A stretch of 11,985 bases of DNA from CAZQIC01 sp964593555 (GCA_964593555.1 CAZQIC010000135.1:1-11985); one strand, 5' to 3'. Numbered from the stretch's first letter, positions 1 to 7,594 are shown. Numbers and translations are program-made. Notes: generated from the letters alone by a model not told the origin.

Positions 1-886
1 TTTGTCCGTCAGTAAACATTTGAGCGCTGCAATGAGCGTAATCCATAAAATTCTGAACGTTGTCCAATACACCGCAGGTATTGCTGGTTAAATTACATAC
101 TTGGCAATTTCCTATAGTGCTAGGTGTGTCACCAATACCATCACCAATTCCGCAATTACTAGGATTGCCGCAGGCGTTGCCTTGCCCCCAGGTGTGGGGA
201 AGATCTAAGTAGTGTCCTGCTTCATGTGCAAGCACATTGGATGCATGCAGGTTTGATGTTCCGATAGTACCAATGTAATTATTAGAACACACAATTCCGT
301 CCTGGTTATTTCCTGCTCCGGGATAAGTTGCATATGCTGCCACACCCGGTGTTCCTAAATTAATGTCATGTACCACCCAGATATTAAGGTATTCGGTATG
401 TTCCCAGTTTATTAATTGTTTTACAGCATTATTTGCATTATAAGTAAGTGATGTTTGTGTTCTTGTAATACCATTGGTGCAAGCACCGTTTGGATCAAGT
501 TTTGCAAGTCGAAATTCAATCTCACAATCGGCATGAATGGGTTTAAACGCAGCAACAATTTGACTTGTATCTGCACGAAGTTTTCTAAAGTCAAGGTTTA
601 ATTGGTTCACGGCAGTAATCACTTGTGCTTCGGAGATGTTCTCTGTTCCGTAATTATGCATGATGTGAAATACTACCGGTATTATTTTAACTGCAGCAGT
701 TTGTTCTATGTTGTTGTTTTGCTGTTTTATATACTCTTTACAAAAAGCATCTACTGCCTCTTTATTCAATTTAATTTGAGGGTTTTCTTTGATCATTTGA
801 TCATACACAATATCGGTTCCGCATTCCTGCGAAAAAACGAATGTCCCGCTCAATAAGAGTACAAACAATCCTAAAATTTTTCTCAT
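1..886 (-). CDS. Secreted pappalysin-like M43 zinc metalloprotease, C-terminus outside the window
   Basis: Read on the minus strand from the ATG at 886-884, an open frame of 295 codons runs off the left edge. Residues 1-19 form a signal peptide (MRKILGLFVLLL core, cut near FS|QEC), so the protein is exported. The zinc-binding motif HEAGHYLDLPH lies at residues 221-231 (HExxHxxxxxH, metzincin type), and a Met-turn region (NFMDYAHC, Met281) follows about 50 residues later, as in MEROPS M43 (pappalysin, ulilysin, cytophagalysin). The stretch between them is rich in Cys and Gly (ACGNPSNCG, NCQVCN), as in pappalysin-type catalytic domains. Residues 20-90 look like a pro-region. Bacteroidota members of this family often continue into PKD, fibronectin or T9SS sorting domains, but that part is not visible here. 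It has its own promoter and is divergent from the next gene. The family is well supported; the substrate is unknown. Confidence 0.93.
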   Translation of the reverse strand, partial: MRKILGLFVLLLSGTFVFSQECGTDIVYDQMIKENPQIKLNKEAVDAFCKEYIKQQNNNIEQTAAVKIIPVVFHIMHNYGTENISEAQVITAVNQLNLDFRKLRADTSQIVAAFKPIHADCEIEFRLAKLDPNGACTNGITRTQTSLTYNANNAVKQLINWEHTEYLNIWVVHDINLGTPGVAAYATYPGAGNNQDGIVCSNNYIGTIGTSNLHASNVLAHEAGHYLDLPHTWGQGNACGNPSNCGIGDGIGDTPSTIGNCQVCNLTSNTCGVLDNVQNFMDYAHCSAQMFTDGQ

Positions 887-919
887 AAAAAATGGTTTTG
901 TTGCAATAGGGGAGTTAAC

Positions 920-951
920 CAAATATAACAAACGGAAACCGCAAATCCAAA
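920..951 (-). promoter_or_regulatory. Bacteroidota-type promoter for the M43 protease
   Basis: On the minus strand a perfect -7 box TATATTTG (plus positions 920-927) is preceded, 20 nt upstream, by TTTG (948-951). This fits the Bacteroidetes TTTG...TAnnTTTG pattern. Transcription would start near 913 and leave a leader of roughly 25-30 nt before the ATG at 886. It is the best-formed promoter in the window. Confidence 0.6.
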
Positions 952-1028
952 TTTGATTGAGGGCAAATTTGATACCCATTTAGGCGGGATTCTTTGGACT
1001 AAAACATTTAGTGTGGAGGTATTAATTG

Positions 1029-1036
1029 TAAATTCG
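1029..1036 (+). promoter_or_regulatory. Possible -7 box for the 1054 operon
   Basis: TAAATTCG matches TAnnTTTG with one mismatch and lies 17 nt before the ATG at 1054. No clear -33 element is present; TTTAG near 1007-1011 is the nearest candidate. If real, it would drive the whole 1054-8632 cluster with either a very short leader or, if translation starts at the ATG at 1084, a leader of about 40 nt. Confidence 0.3.
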
Positions 1037-1053
1037 CGCATTAATATTTTTAA

Positions 1054-1611
1054 ATGGACTTTATTGGTAAGAGGATCTCAATTATGCGATCGGCTGATGA
1101 ACTCAGTGTAGTAGTGTTATCTGAAGTGGAGAATAGAAAATCTACACTGCTTTTACTGTGGCTTATTGCCTGGACATTGGGTGGCATAGTGGTATTTTGG
1201 GAGTATTTGCAACTCACCGATGAAAGTAAAAAAATAGGTTTTATTGTATGGTTGGTATTTTGGTTCTATTTCGAATATACCATCTCCAAGGCTTATATGT
1301 GGCGCAGGAACGGGAAAGAAAAAATAAAGATTAGGGACGGGAAATTATCTATTAAAAGAGAGGTGAATAAAAGAGGGAAAGTAAATTTTTATGAACTTGA
1401 TTTTATTAAAGAGCTGAGGGTTGTTGAAGAAAAAAGTAAACTCATGCTCTCTCTGAATAATTCTTACTGGGCTGTTGTCGGTGAAACAATCGCGTTCGAT
1501 TATTATGGTAAAATGATAAGCTTTGGTTTGCAGCTAAACGAAGATGATTCAAAAGATCTGTATAAGCTTTTAAAGCATAATTTAAACCAGTTCAGTAAAC
1601 AATCACAATGA
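1054..1611 (+). CDS. Small inner-membrane protein with two helices and a PH-like cytosolic domain
   Basis: This is a 185-residue protein of unknown function. Two hydrophobic segments lie near residues 31-53 (LLLLWLIAWTLGGIVVFW) and 61-78 (GFIVWLVFWFYFEY). They are followed by a charged, strand-rich region (about residues 90-180) with alternating hydrophobic residues and a final amphipathic helix. This arrangement resembles small bacterial membrane proteins with a PH-like domain, but that is an impression from pattern only. Two starts are possible: ATG 1054, and ATG 1084 with AAGAGG about 10 nt upstream; the shorter form keeps both helices. The stop overlaps the rdgB start as ATGA (1608-1611), so the two genes are probably translationally coupled. 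A functional link to nucleotide clean-up is not implied. Confidence 0.8.
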   Translation: MDFIGKRISIMRSADELSVVVLSEVENRKSTLLLLWLIAWTLGGIVVFWEYLQLTDESKKIGFIVWLVFWFYFEYTISKAYMWRRNGKEKIKIRDGKLSIKREVNKRGKVNFYELDFIKELRVVEEKSKLMLSLNNSYWAVVGETIAFDYYGKMISFGLQLNEDDSKDLYKLLKHNLNQFSKQSQ

Positions 1612-2186
1612 TAAAACTGGTTTTCGCTACTAACAATCAAAACAAGTTCAACGAAATAGCTTCCTTATTGAACAACAATATTGAATTGGTCTCGTTGAGC
1701 GATATAGGCTGCACGGAAGAGTTACTGGAAACGTCGAATACTCTGGAAGGAAATGCTTTGCAGAAAGCCATGTATGTTTTCAATAAATTTAAATTGAATT
1801 GTTTTGCGGACGATACGGGTCTTGAAGTGGAAGCTTTAGAGGGCCGTCCTGGCGTATATTCTGCTCGATATGCAGGCGAACAAAGAAATGCTGAAGACAA
1901 TATGAATAAACTACTTGAGGAGTTAAAAGAAAAGTCCAATAAAAGTGCGGCTTTCAGAACGGTACTGGCATTGGTGGTTAATAGAGAGCAACTATTTTTT
2001 GACGGTTCAGTAAAAGGAAATATCACAGATAAAAGAGTAGGAGATAAGGGCTTTGGTTATGATCCCGTTTTTATTCCGGAAGGCTATTCACAGACTTTTG
2101 CTCAGATGGATATGGCGCTGAAAAATAAGCTTAGTCACAGGGGAATAGCTGTTGGTAAACTGGCTGTTTATCTCAACAACTTATAG
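1608..2186 (+). CDS. rdgB: XTP/dITP diphosphatase (non-canonical purine NTP pyrophosphatase, RdgB/HAM1 family)
   Basis: This cytosolic house-cleaning enzyme hydrolyses dITP, XTP and related deaminated purine triphosphates to the monophosphate and pyrophosphate, which keeps them out of DNA and RNA. The 192-residue length is typical. Family motifs are all present: the N-terminal FATNNQNKFNEI phosphate/base-binding segment (residues 6-17), CFADDTGLEVEALEGRPGVYSARYAG (broken here only by line length; residues 65-90) with the catalytic acidic pair D68-D69, GFGYDPVF (148-155), and SHRG (176-179) near the C-terminus. It starts inside the stop of the preceding membrane-protein gene (ATGA) and ends 26 nt before the ATG of the double ligase gene. 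I see no missing catalytic residue. The assignment is secure. Confidence 0.96.
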   Translation: MIKLVFATNNQNKFNEIASLLNNNIELVSLSDIGCTEELLETSNTLEGNALQKAMYVFNKFKLNCFADDTGLEVEALEGRPGVYSARYAGEQRNAEDNMNKLLEELKEKSNKSAAFRTVLALVVNREQLFFDGSVKGNITDKRVGDKGFGYDPVFIPEGYSQTFAQMDMALKNKLSHRGIAVGKLAVYLNNL

Positions 2187-2198
2187 GTGGCAAATACA

Positions 2199-2206
2199 TA
2201 TCTTTG
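2199..2206 (+). promoter_or_regulatory. Possible internal -7 box immediately before the double ligase gene
   Basis: TATCTTTG is a perfect TAnnTTTG match, 6 nt before the ATG at 2213. No convincing -33 element lies 17-23 nt upstream, because that stretch is the end of rdgB. If active, the transcript would start at or next to the ATG and be leaderless. Such an octamer is expected by chance every few kilobases in AT-rich DNA, so this is tentative. Confidence 0.35.
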
Positions 2207-2212
2207 CGTAGT

Positions 2213-4915
2213 ATGAGTAAGATTAGGATAGGTATATTATTTGGTGGTAATTCTAAGGAAAGAGAAATATCTTTTGCCGGGGGAAGAACTGTTTATGATA
2301 ACCTTAATAAATCTATTTTTGAACCTGTTCCTGTGTTTGTTGACAGCTTCGGAAATTTTATTTTACTCAACTGGGAATTTATTTACAAAGGTAGCATCAG
2401 GGATTTTTATCCTCCCGTTGAATTTATTCCCGATTCCAAACATGATTTTCAGATCTATACCGAAAGCCTTGGAAATATTTCTCCTGCCAAACAATTGGAA
2501 ATAATTAAAAAACTTGGAACCAAAATTGAACCGGGTAATCTGGGATCACATTTTGATTTTGCTTTTTTATGTCTGCATGGCGCCAATGGCGAAGACGGAC
2601 GTTTGCAGGGACTGTTAGAATATCTTCATATACCCTATTCGGGCTCGGGCATATTGCCATCTGCTATCGGAATTGACAAGGCCGTTCAAAAACGTTTTAT
2701 GGTAAATGCCGGGTTTAACAGTCCGCCATTTTTCACCATTGATCGTAACGACTGGATAAGCGGTAACTGCAAAGGAGTTTTTACAAAAGCGAAAAAAGAA
2801 ATTGGATTTCCTATAGTTATAAAACCTGCTAACCAGGGATCATCAATTGGAGTTTCAATATTTAGTGAAGACGATGAATGTGCTTTTATGGCTGCGGTGG
2901 AGAAAGCACTTTTTACAAAATATTTTTCTGCAAAGGAATGGGAAGTGCTGAGTGAAGAGCAAAGAGTGAATGAAGTAAGATTGATTGCGGATATACGTGA
3001 AGGACTTGGACTACCTGTTGTTTCGGGCAATGAAGTGATTTATCATCCGGAAGCATTACTCGAATTTTTAAATAATAAACTTAAGGGCGATGGAGAAGTA
3101 GTGCTAGAATCCTTAGATGGTGAAAGTACTGTGTTGATAGAAGGATTTATTGAAGGTAAAGAATTTTCATGTATAGTTTCACAAAACAATAGCGGGAATC
3201 CTGTTGCATTGCCGCCGACAGAGATTAGGAAAGGAAAAGAATTATTTGATTACCGTTCAAAATATTTACCCGGACTTTCAAGAAAAATTACTCCGATAGA
3301 TATTCCGGATGAGCAGATTAATTCTATTCGTAAAGAATGTGAACGTTTATTTGTCGCTCTTAATTTCGATGTGTATGCGCGTATTGATGGATTCATAGAA
3401 AATGATGGTACAGTTTTTTTAAATGATCCGAATACAACATCAGGGATGATGCCATCATCTTTCTTTTTTCATCAGGCGGCTGAGATAGGATTAAATCCTT
3501 CACAGTTTTTAACATACATTATTCGTACATCTTTGGCGCAGCGGATTAAAAGAGCAAACAATAACAGGAAGTACGATGGATTGTTAACCAAGCTAGATGA
3601 AGCTATTAAAGCTGATATGGCAAGTGTTTCAGATAAAATAAAGATCGCGGTTATTTTTGGAGGTTATTCTTCTGAACGTCATATCTCAGTGGAAAGTGGA
3701 AGAAATATTTTTGAGAAGTTAGCTTCATCAACAAAGTATAGTCCTGTTCCTGTTTTTTTAACAGGCGATTCAGATAGTCATGAGTTGTATCAGATCCCTA
3801 TAAATTTACTGTTGAAAGATAATGCAGATGACATAAGGGAGAAGGTACATAATTTCAAAGTTCATCAAATCATAAAGGAGATTATTGAGTCGGCTTCTGA
3901 TATCACTAAAAAGTATTCTGTATCTGGAAGTTTAGCTGCTCCACAAAAAATAACGTATAACGATCTGGCTAAATTGGTGGATTGTGTCTTTATAGCATTG
4001 CATGGCCGTCCCGGTGAAGACGGAGCAATACAGCAGGAGTTGGAAAAAGTTGGATTGGCGTATAATGGTTCTGATGCAGGAAGTTCACAAATTACCATTG
4101 ACAAATACAGAACGAATGAGTTACTGGCTGCAAATGGATTATTAATTGCCAGGCATATGCTGGTTAGTGAAGATGACTGGAACACGGATAAGAAAAAAGT
4201 AATTGATGTTATTGAAAAGGATATTCATTTCCCATTTATTGCAAAGCCTGTTGATGACGGATGCAGTTCGGCAGTTAAAAAAATAAAAAGCAGGGAGGAA
4301 CTGGAAGCTTTTGCTGCATTAATGTTCAGGAAGAATGAAAACCTGGAAGAGAAAGCTGCAAACCTTTTGCACATAAAACCGAAGGAAGAATTTCCGCGCA
4401 AAAATGTAATACTCGTTGAAGAACTGATCTCAAGAAATGGCGCTAAACATTTTTTAGAAATAACTGGAGGGATGCTCACCCGTTATGATGAGAAAGGAAA
4501 TGTTTCTTATGAAGTATTTGAAGCTTCCGAAGCGTTGACCGAAGGTGAAGTACTTTCTTTAGAAGAAAAATTTTTAGCAGGACAGGGTCAGAACATTACT
4601 CCTGCAAGGTATTCACACGATGTGGTGGAACGGCAAAAAATATCCGATAAAGTAAAGGCAACGTTGGGTGCAGCGGCACGTCTGTTAAATATAAACGGAT
4701 ATACCCGTATTGATGCATTTGTGAGAATTTTTGATTCAGATAAAGTGGAAGTAGTTTTTATTGAAGTTAATTCGTTGCCGGGAATGACACCTGCAACCTG
4801 TATCTTTCATCAAAGCGCTATCAACGGTTATAAACCCTACGAGTTTATTGATAATATTATGGAGTTTGCTTTTCAAAAGAAAAAACTTCAATTAAAAGAC
4901 AAAAGTACAGTATGA
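2213..4915 (+). CDS. ddl: Tandem-fused D-alanine--D-alanine ligase homologue (two ATP-grasp ligase halves)
   Basis: The 900-residue protein is about three times the normal Ddl length (roughly 300-360). It holds two consecutive Ddl-like units, residues 3-446 and 475-890. Ddl joins two D-Ala using ATP for peptidoglycan. Half 1 has GILFGGNSKEREIS (E16), LHGANGEDG (121-129), KPANQGSSIG (K204, S210), SKYLPG (Y351), RID (390-392) and LNDPNTTSGM (D405, N407). Half 2 has IFGGYSSERHIS (E488), LHGRPGEDG (596-604), KPVDDGCSSA (K678, C684), EEKFL (F787), RID (832-834) and IEVNSLPGMT (E851, N853). Thus half 2 lacks the equivalents of E. coli DdlB Ser150 and Tyr216, and half 1 has Asp for Glu270. Half 1 also has a 60-70 residue insert (about 236-305). 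An in-frame TTG at 2204 is possible, but ATG 2213 puts MSKIRIGILFGG at the usual N-terminus. ATGA overlap with the PASTA gene. The family is certain; the substrate of each half is not. Confidence 0.9.
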   Translation: MSKIRIGILFGGNSKEREISFAGGRTVYDNLNKSIFEPVPVFVDSFGNFILLNWEFIYKGSIRDFYPPVEFIPDSKHDFQIYTESLGNISPAKQLEIIKKLGTKIEPGNLGSHFDFAFLCLHGANGEDGRLQGLLEYLHIPYSGSGILPSAIGIDKAVQKRFMVNAGFNSPPFFTIDRNDWISGNCKGVFTKAKKEIGFPIVIKPANQGSSIGVSIFSEDDECAFMAAVEKALFTKYFSAKEWEVLSEEQRVNEVRLIADIREGLGLPVVSGNEVIYHPEALLEFLNNKLKGDGEVVLESLDGESTVLIEGFIEGKEFSCIVSQNNSGNPVALPPTEIRKGKELFDYRSKYLPGLSRKITPIDIPDEQINSIRKECERLFVALNFDVYARIDGFIENDGTVFLNDPNTTSGMMPSSFFFHQAAEIGLNPSQFLTYIIRTSLAQRIKRANNNRKYDGLLTKLDEAIKADMASVSDKIKIAVIFGGYSSERHISVESGRNIFEKLASSTKYSPVPVFLTGDSDSHELYQIPINLLLKDNADDIREKVHNFKVHQIIKEIIESASDITKKYSVSGSLAAPQKITYNDLAKLVDCVFIALHGRPGEDGAIQQELEKVGLAYNGSDAGSSQITIDKYRTNELLAANGLLIARHMLVSEDDWNTDKKKVIDVIEKDIHFPFIAKPVDDGCSSAVKKIKSREELEAFAALMFRKNENLEEKAANLLHIKPKEEFPRKNVILVEELISRNGAKHFLEITGGMLTRYDEKGNVSYEVFEASEALTEGEVLSLEEKFLAGQGQNITPARYSHDVVERQKISDKVKATLGAAARLLNINGYTRIDAFVRIFDSDKVEVVFIEVNSLPGMTPATCIFHQSAINGYKPYEFIDNIMEFAFQKKKLQLKDKSTV

Positions 4916-5721
4916 AATTTGTTGAATTTATAAAAAGCAAATACTTCTATAGAAACCTATTGCTCTCGTTATTGGTACTCGGTGTTTTTATCTGGGGTGT
5001 ATTTAAATTTCTTGACTCATTCACGCTGCACAATAAAACTGTTCCGGTTCCCGATTTTTCCAATATTGCCTTGGCGGATTTGGATGGGTTTATCAAGGAT
5101 AAAAACGTACGCTATACTATTATTGATTCTATCTACGATCTTAAAAAACCAAAGGGTGTTGTTGTTGATCAGGATCCCGCACCGGGTGTCCAGGTAAAAC
5201 AGGATAGAAAAGTATATCTCTATGTTACTTCTACTGTTCCGCCTAAGGTAAACATGCCAAAATTAAAGGACAGATCTTTGAGGCAGGCCGCTGCAATGAT
5301 AGAATCATATGGTTTAAAATTAAATCCCTCAATAAAATATGTACCCGATCAGTGTGCTAATTGTGTGTTGAAACAATTTTATAATGGGAAAGAAATTGAG
5401 CCGGGAGCATTGATACAAAAAAATTCAGTTATCAGTCTGGTAGTAGGCAAGGGGCTTGGTGATGAAGAGGTAGCCGTTCCCAATTTAGTTGGTTTAACCA
5501 GGAAAGAAGCGTTGGCTAAACTTGCAGAGGCATCACTGAATGAAGGTTCAATTCGTTATGACAATATAAAAGATTCAATAAAGTCGAAAGTTTATCGCCA
5601 GTCACCGGGGCCATCAAAAGAGAATTTTGTAAACATGGGCAGCAGTATTGATTTAATGTTAACTGCCGATGAAAGTAAAATAAAAACATCCTCCGTTTCC
5701 GATACAATAAAAACAGAATGA
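4912..5721 (+). CDS. PASTA-domain membrane-anchored protein
   Basis: This 269-residue protein has a short basic cytosolic N-terminus, one membrane helix (about residues 14-34) and a periplasmic part with three PASTA-like repeats, near residues 43-107, 112-179 and 186-252. The repeat signatures are VPVPDFSNIALADL...VDQDPAPGVQVK, VNMPKLKDRSLRQA and VAVPNLVGLTRKEALAKL...RQSPGPS. PASTA domains in other proteins bind uncrosslinked peptidoglycan or muropeptides. Here there is no kinase or penicillin-binding domain, so it is a stand-alone PASTA protein as often seen in Bacteroidota. Repeat 2 has a CANC pair (C148, C151), which could form a disulfide or be exposed thiols. ATGA overlaps at both ends (with the ligase and the T9SS gene) suggest coordinated expression with cell-wall precursor synthesis. 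The role in wall sensing or binding is inferred. Confidence 0.92.
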   Translation: MKFVEFIKSKYFYRNLLLSLLVLGVFIWGVFKFLDSFTLHNKTVPVPDFSNIALADLDGFIKDKNVRYTIIDSIYDLKKPKGVVVDQDPAPGVQVKQDRKVYLYVTSTVPPKVNMPKLKDRSLRQAAAMIESYGLKLNPSIKYVPDQCANCVLKQFYNGKEIEPGALIQKNSVISLVVGKGLGDEEVAVPNLVGLTRKEALAKLAEASLNEGSIRYDNIKDSIKSKVYRQSPGPSKENFVNMGSSIDLMLTADESKIKTSSVSDTIKTE

Positions 5722-7574
5722 TGAACAGGATAATTTTTATAATAACATTGGTGTTCAGTTTTTCTTTTGTGCATTCACAAGAGGAGGTTGAAGCTGATCT
5801 GCAAATGAATACTTTTCTAATCCAGCATAGTGCCGACTATCCTGTGCGTAAAATGATGGCCGGAAATGATACCGTTAACCTGCCTTTTAAAGATGATTTT
5901 TCTTATAATAGTTTTTATCCTGATACAGGTTTATGGACAGATAATTTTGTGTACATCAACCGTGATTATCCAATTGCTCCGCCAACTTTAGGTGTTGCAA
6001 CGTTTGATGGATTAAATGCAAGCGGGTATCCTTATAATTTTTCCGCGTCACAGCTTTCGTCTAATGTTGCAGATTATATCACTTCAAAATATATTAGATT
6101 GGGGAGTCCTTTGTCTCCTGTGGATTCACTTTATTTTAGTTTTTATTACCAGGCAGCAGGAAGAGGAAATGATCCGGAGCCATTGGATTCTCTCATATTG
6201 CAATTCTTTACACCATCGCTAGGGTGGAAAAATGTTTGGGGGAGAAGAGGGTATTCACCTGCTGCGAGTGATTCGGGTTTTCATCATGTTATGGTACCTA
6301 TTACAAACTCAAATTATTTTACCAATGCGTTCCGTTTTCGTTTTGTTAATCATGCTACTTTATCCGGCAACCTTGATCATTGGCATGTTGATTATGTTTA
6401 CTTAAACTCTGCCAGGAGTATATCGGATAACATTCAGAACGATGTAGCCTTCGTTTACAATGCACCAACGTTCCTGAAAAATTATCAGCAAATGCCCTGG
6501 GAACAATATCGTACCAGTGAAATGAAAACAGCACTCAGCATGTATATTCGTAATAATAATAACAATGCTGCCAGTGTGGATTATATAGATACATTGAGAG
6601 ACGCTACTTCTTCCTCTGTATGGGATTACAATGGAGGAAATTGTTCTGTAAACCCGTTCGTAAGTGCCGGTTATGCATCGTGTGCTTCGCATGAAAATCC
6701 TCCGGTAAGTTATAGTTTTCCATTGTTGACTGATTCGGCAACCTTTACTGCAGAACATAAATTAAATTATTCAGGGGATGTTAACACTGCAAATAACACG
6801 CTCTTCTTCGATCAGAAATTTCACGATTATTATGCTTATGATGACGGCAGCGCGGAGTCAGGTTATGGATTATCAGCCAACAATGCAAGTTTCGCGTATA
6901 AGTTTACGTTGAATCAGCAGGATACATTAAGAGCATTCAATATCTTTTTTAATCCGATACAAACGAGCGTGACATCTTATTCATTTCGCTTTGCGGTATG
7001 GAACGGTAATTCAGGTACTCCCGGATCTGAGATAAAAAGAGACAGCGTGGTGTATCCATTGTACAGTCCAAGGATAAATGAATTCATTAAATATGATTTT
7101 GATACCGCACATCCCTTAGTGCTTAGTGCGGGTACTTATTTCTTTGGTTGGATACAGTATACTACTAATATACTAAACGTAGGGCTTGATAAAAATACAC
7201 GTGCTGCAGGGCAGGGTTATTATAATGTGGGCAGTGGATGGGTGGCCTCAACTATCCAGGGATCTATTATGGTAAGGCCTGTGTTTGGCAAAAAGATAAT
7301 TACCACTAGTATCGAAGAGGGTGTTTTCAATAATCCTGTTTATACTGTATTTCCAAATCCTGCGAACGGTATTGTAAATATTACCGGCAATGACAATGGT
7401 GATGCAAAAGTTTCTTTGCTCGATGCGGTTGGCCGTACAGTAAAAGTTGAAATGATAAACGGAAATGTTACTGTAGATATTTCTCAATTCACTAACGGAA
7501 TTTATTTCCTTGTTATCGAAAAAGAAAATACAATTCCTTTTACTCAGAAGCTTATAATTTCCAATCGTTATTAA
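5718..7574 (+). CDS. Secreted protein with type IX secretion C-terminal sorting domain, function unknown
   Basis: The 618-residue protein begins with a signal peptide (residues 1-20, cut near HS|QEEVE). It ends with a Por-type sorting domain at about residues 543-618: the FPNPANG start motif, then SLLDAVGRTVK, the ISQFTNGIYFLVI strand and a terminal QKLIIS motif. This domain directs outer-membrane passage by the T9SS and release or anchoring at the surface. The region of about residues 50-230 has alternating beta strands with DDFSYNSFYPDTGLWTDN and WHVDYVYLN motifs, resembling jelly-roll modules common in Bacteroidota surface proteins. A second beta-rich part follows (YYAYDDGSAESGYGL onward). 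I see no catalytic signature. The gene begins at an ATGATG overlapping the PASTA stop and lies between two housekeeping genes, which is unusual company for a secreted protein and suggests a conserved envelope role. Secretion route is well supported; function is unknown. Confidence 0.88.
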   Translation: MMNRIIFIITLVFSFSFVHSQEEVEADLQMNTFLIQHSADYPVRKMMAGNDTVNLPFKDDFSYNSFYPDTGLWTDNFVYINRDYPIAPPTLGVATFDGLNASGYPYNFSASQLSSNVADYITSKYIRLGSPLSPVDSLYFSFYYQAAGRGNDPEPLDSLILQFFTPSLGWKNVWGRRGYSPAASDSGFHHVMVPITNSNYFTNAFRFRFVNHATLSGNLDHWHVDYVYLNSARSISDNIQNDVAFVYNAPTFLKNYQQMPWEQYRTSEMKTALSMYIRNNNNNAASVDYIDTLRDATSSSVWDYNGGNCSVNPFVSAGYASCASHENPPVSYSFPLLTDSATFTAEHKLNYSGDVNTANNTLFFDQKFHDYYAYDDGSAESGYGLSANNASFAYKFTLNQQDTLRAFNIFFNPIQTSVTSYSFRFAVWNGNSGTPGSEIKRDSVVYPLYSPRINEFIKYDFDTAHPLVLSAGTYFFGWIQYTTNILNVGLDKNTRAAGQGYYNVGSGWVASTIQGSIMVRPVFGKKIITTSIEEGVFNNPVYTVFPNPANGIVNITGNDNGDAKVSLLDAVGRTVKVEMINGNVTVDISQFTNGIYFLVIEKENTIPFTQKLIISNRY

Positions 7575-7589
7575 TGAAGTTTTACTTCA
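7575..7589 (+). other. Small hairpin between the T9SS gene and the pseudouridine synthase
   Basis: TGAAGT and ACTTCA form a 6-bp stem with a TTT loop directly after the TAA at 7572-7574 and 6 nt before the GTG start at 7595. It is short and AT-rich. It is too weak for a terminator and could at most influence translation initiation of the downstream gene. Confidence 0.25.
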
Positions 7590-7594
7590 ATTAA

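Noticed and set aside
602..856. Plus-strand open frame of 84 codons
   Set aside because: It lies opposite the M43 protease signal peptide and N-terminal region, whose minus-strand frame has clear motifs. It has no recognisable features of its own.
2204..2212. TTG at 2204 as start of the double ligase
   Set aside because: The ATG at 2213 gives the standard short N-terminus before the first beta strand, and the TTG lies inside the putative -7 box.
3865..4479. Minus-strand open frames inside the ligase gene
   Set aside because: They are antisense shadows of a strongly conserved plus-strand coding region and show no protein features.
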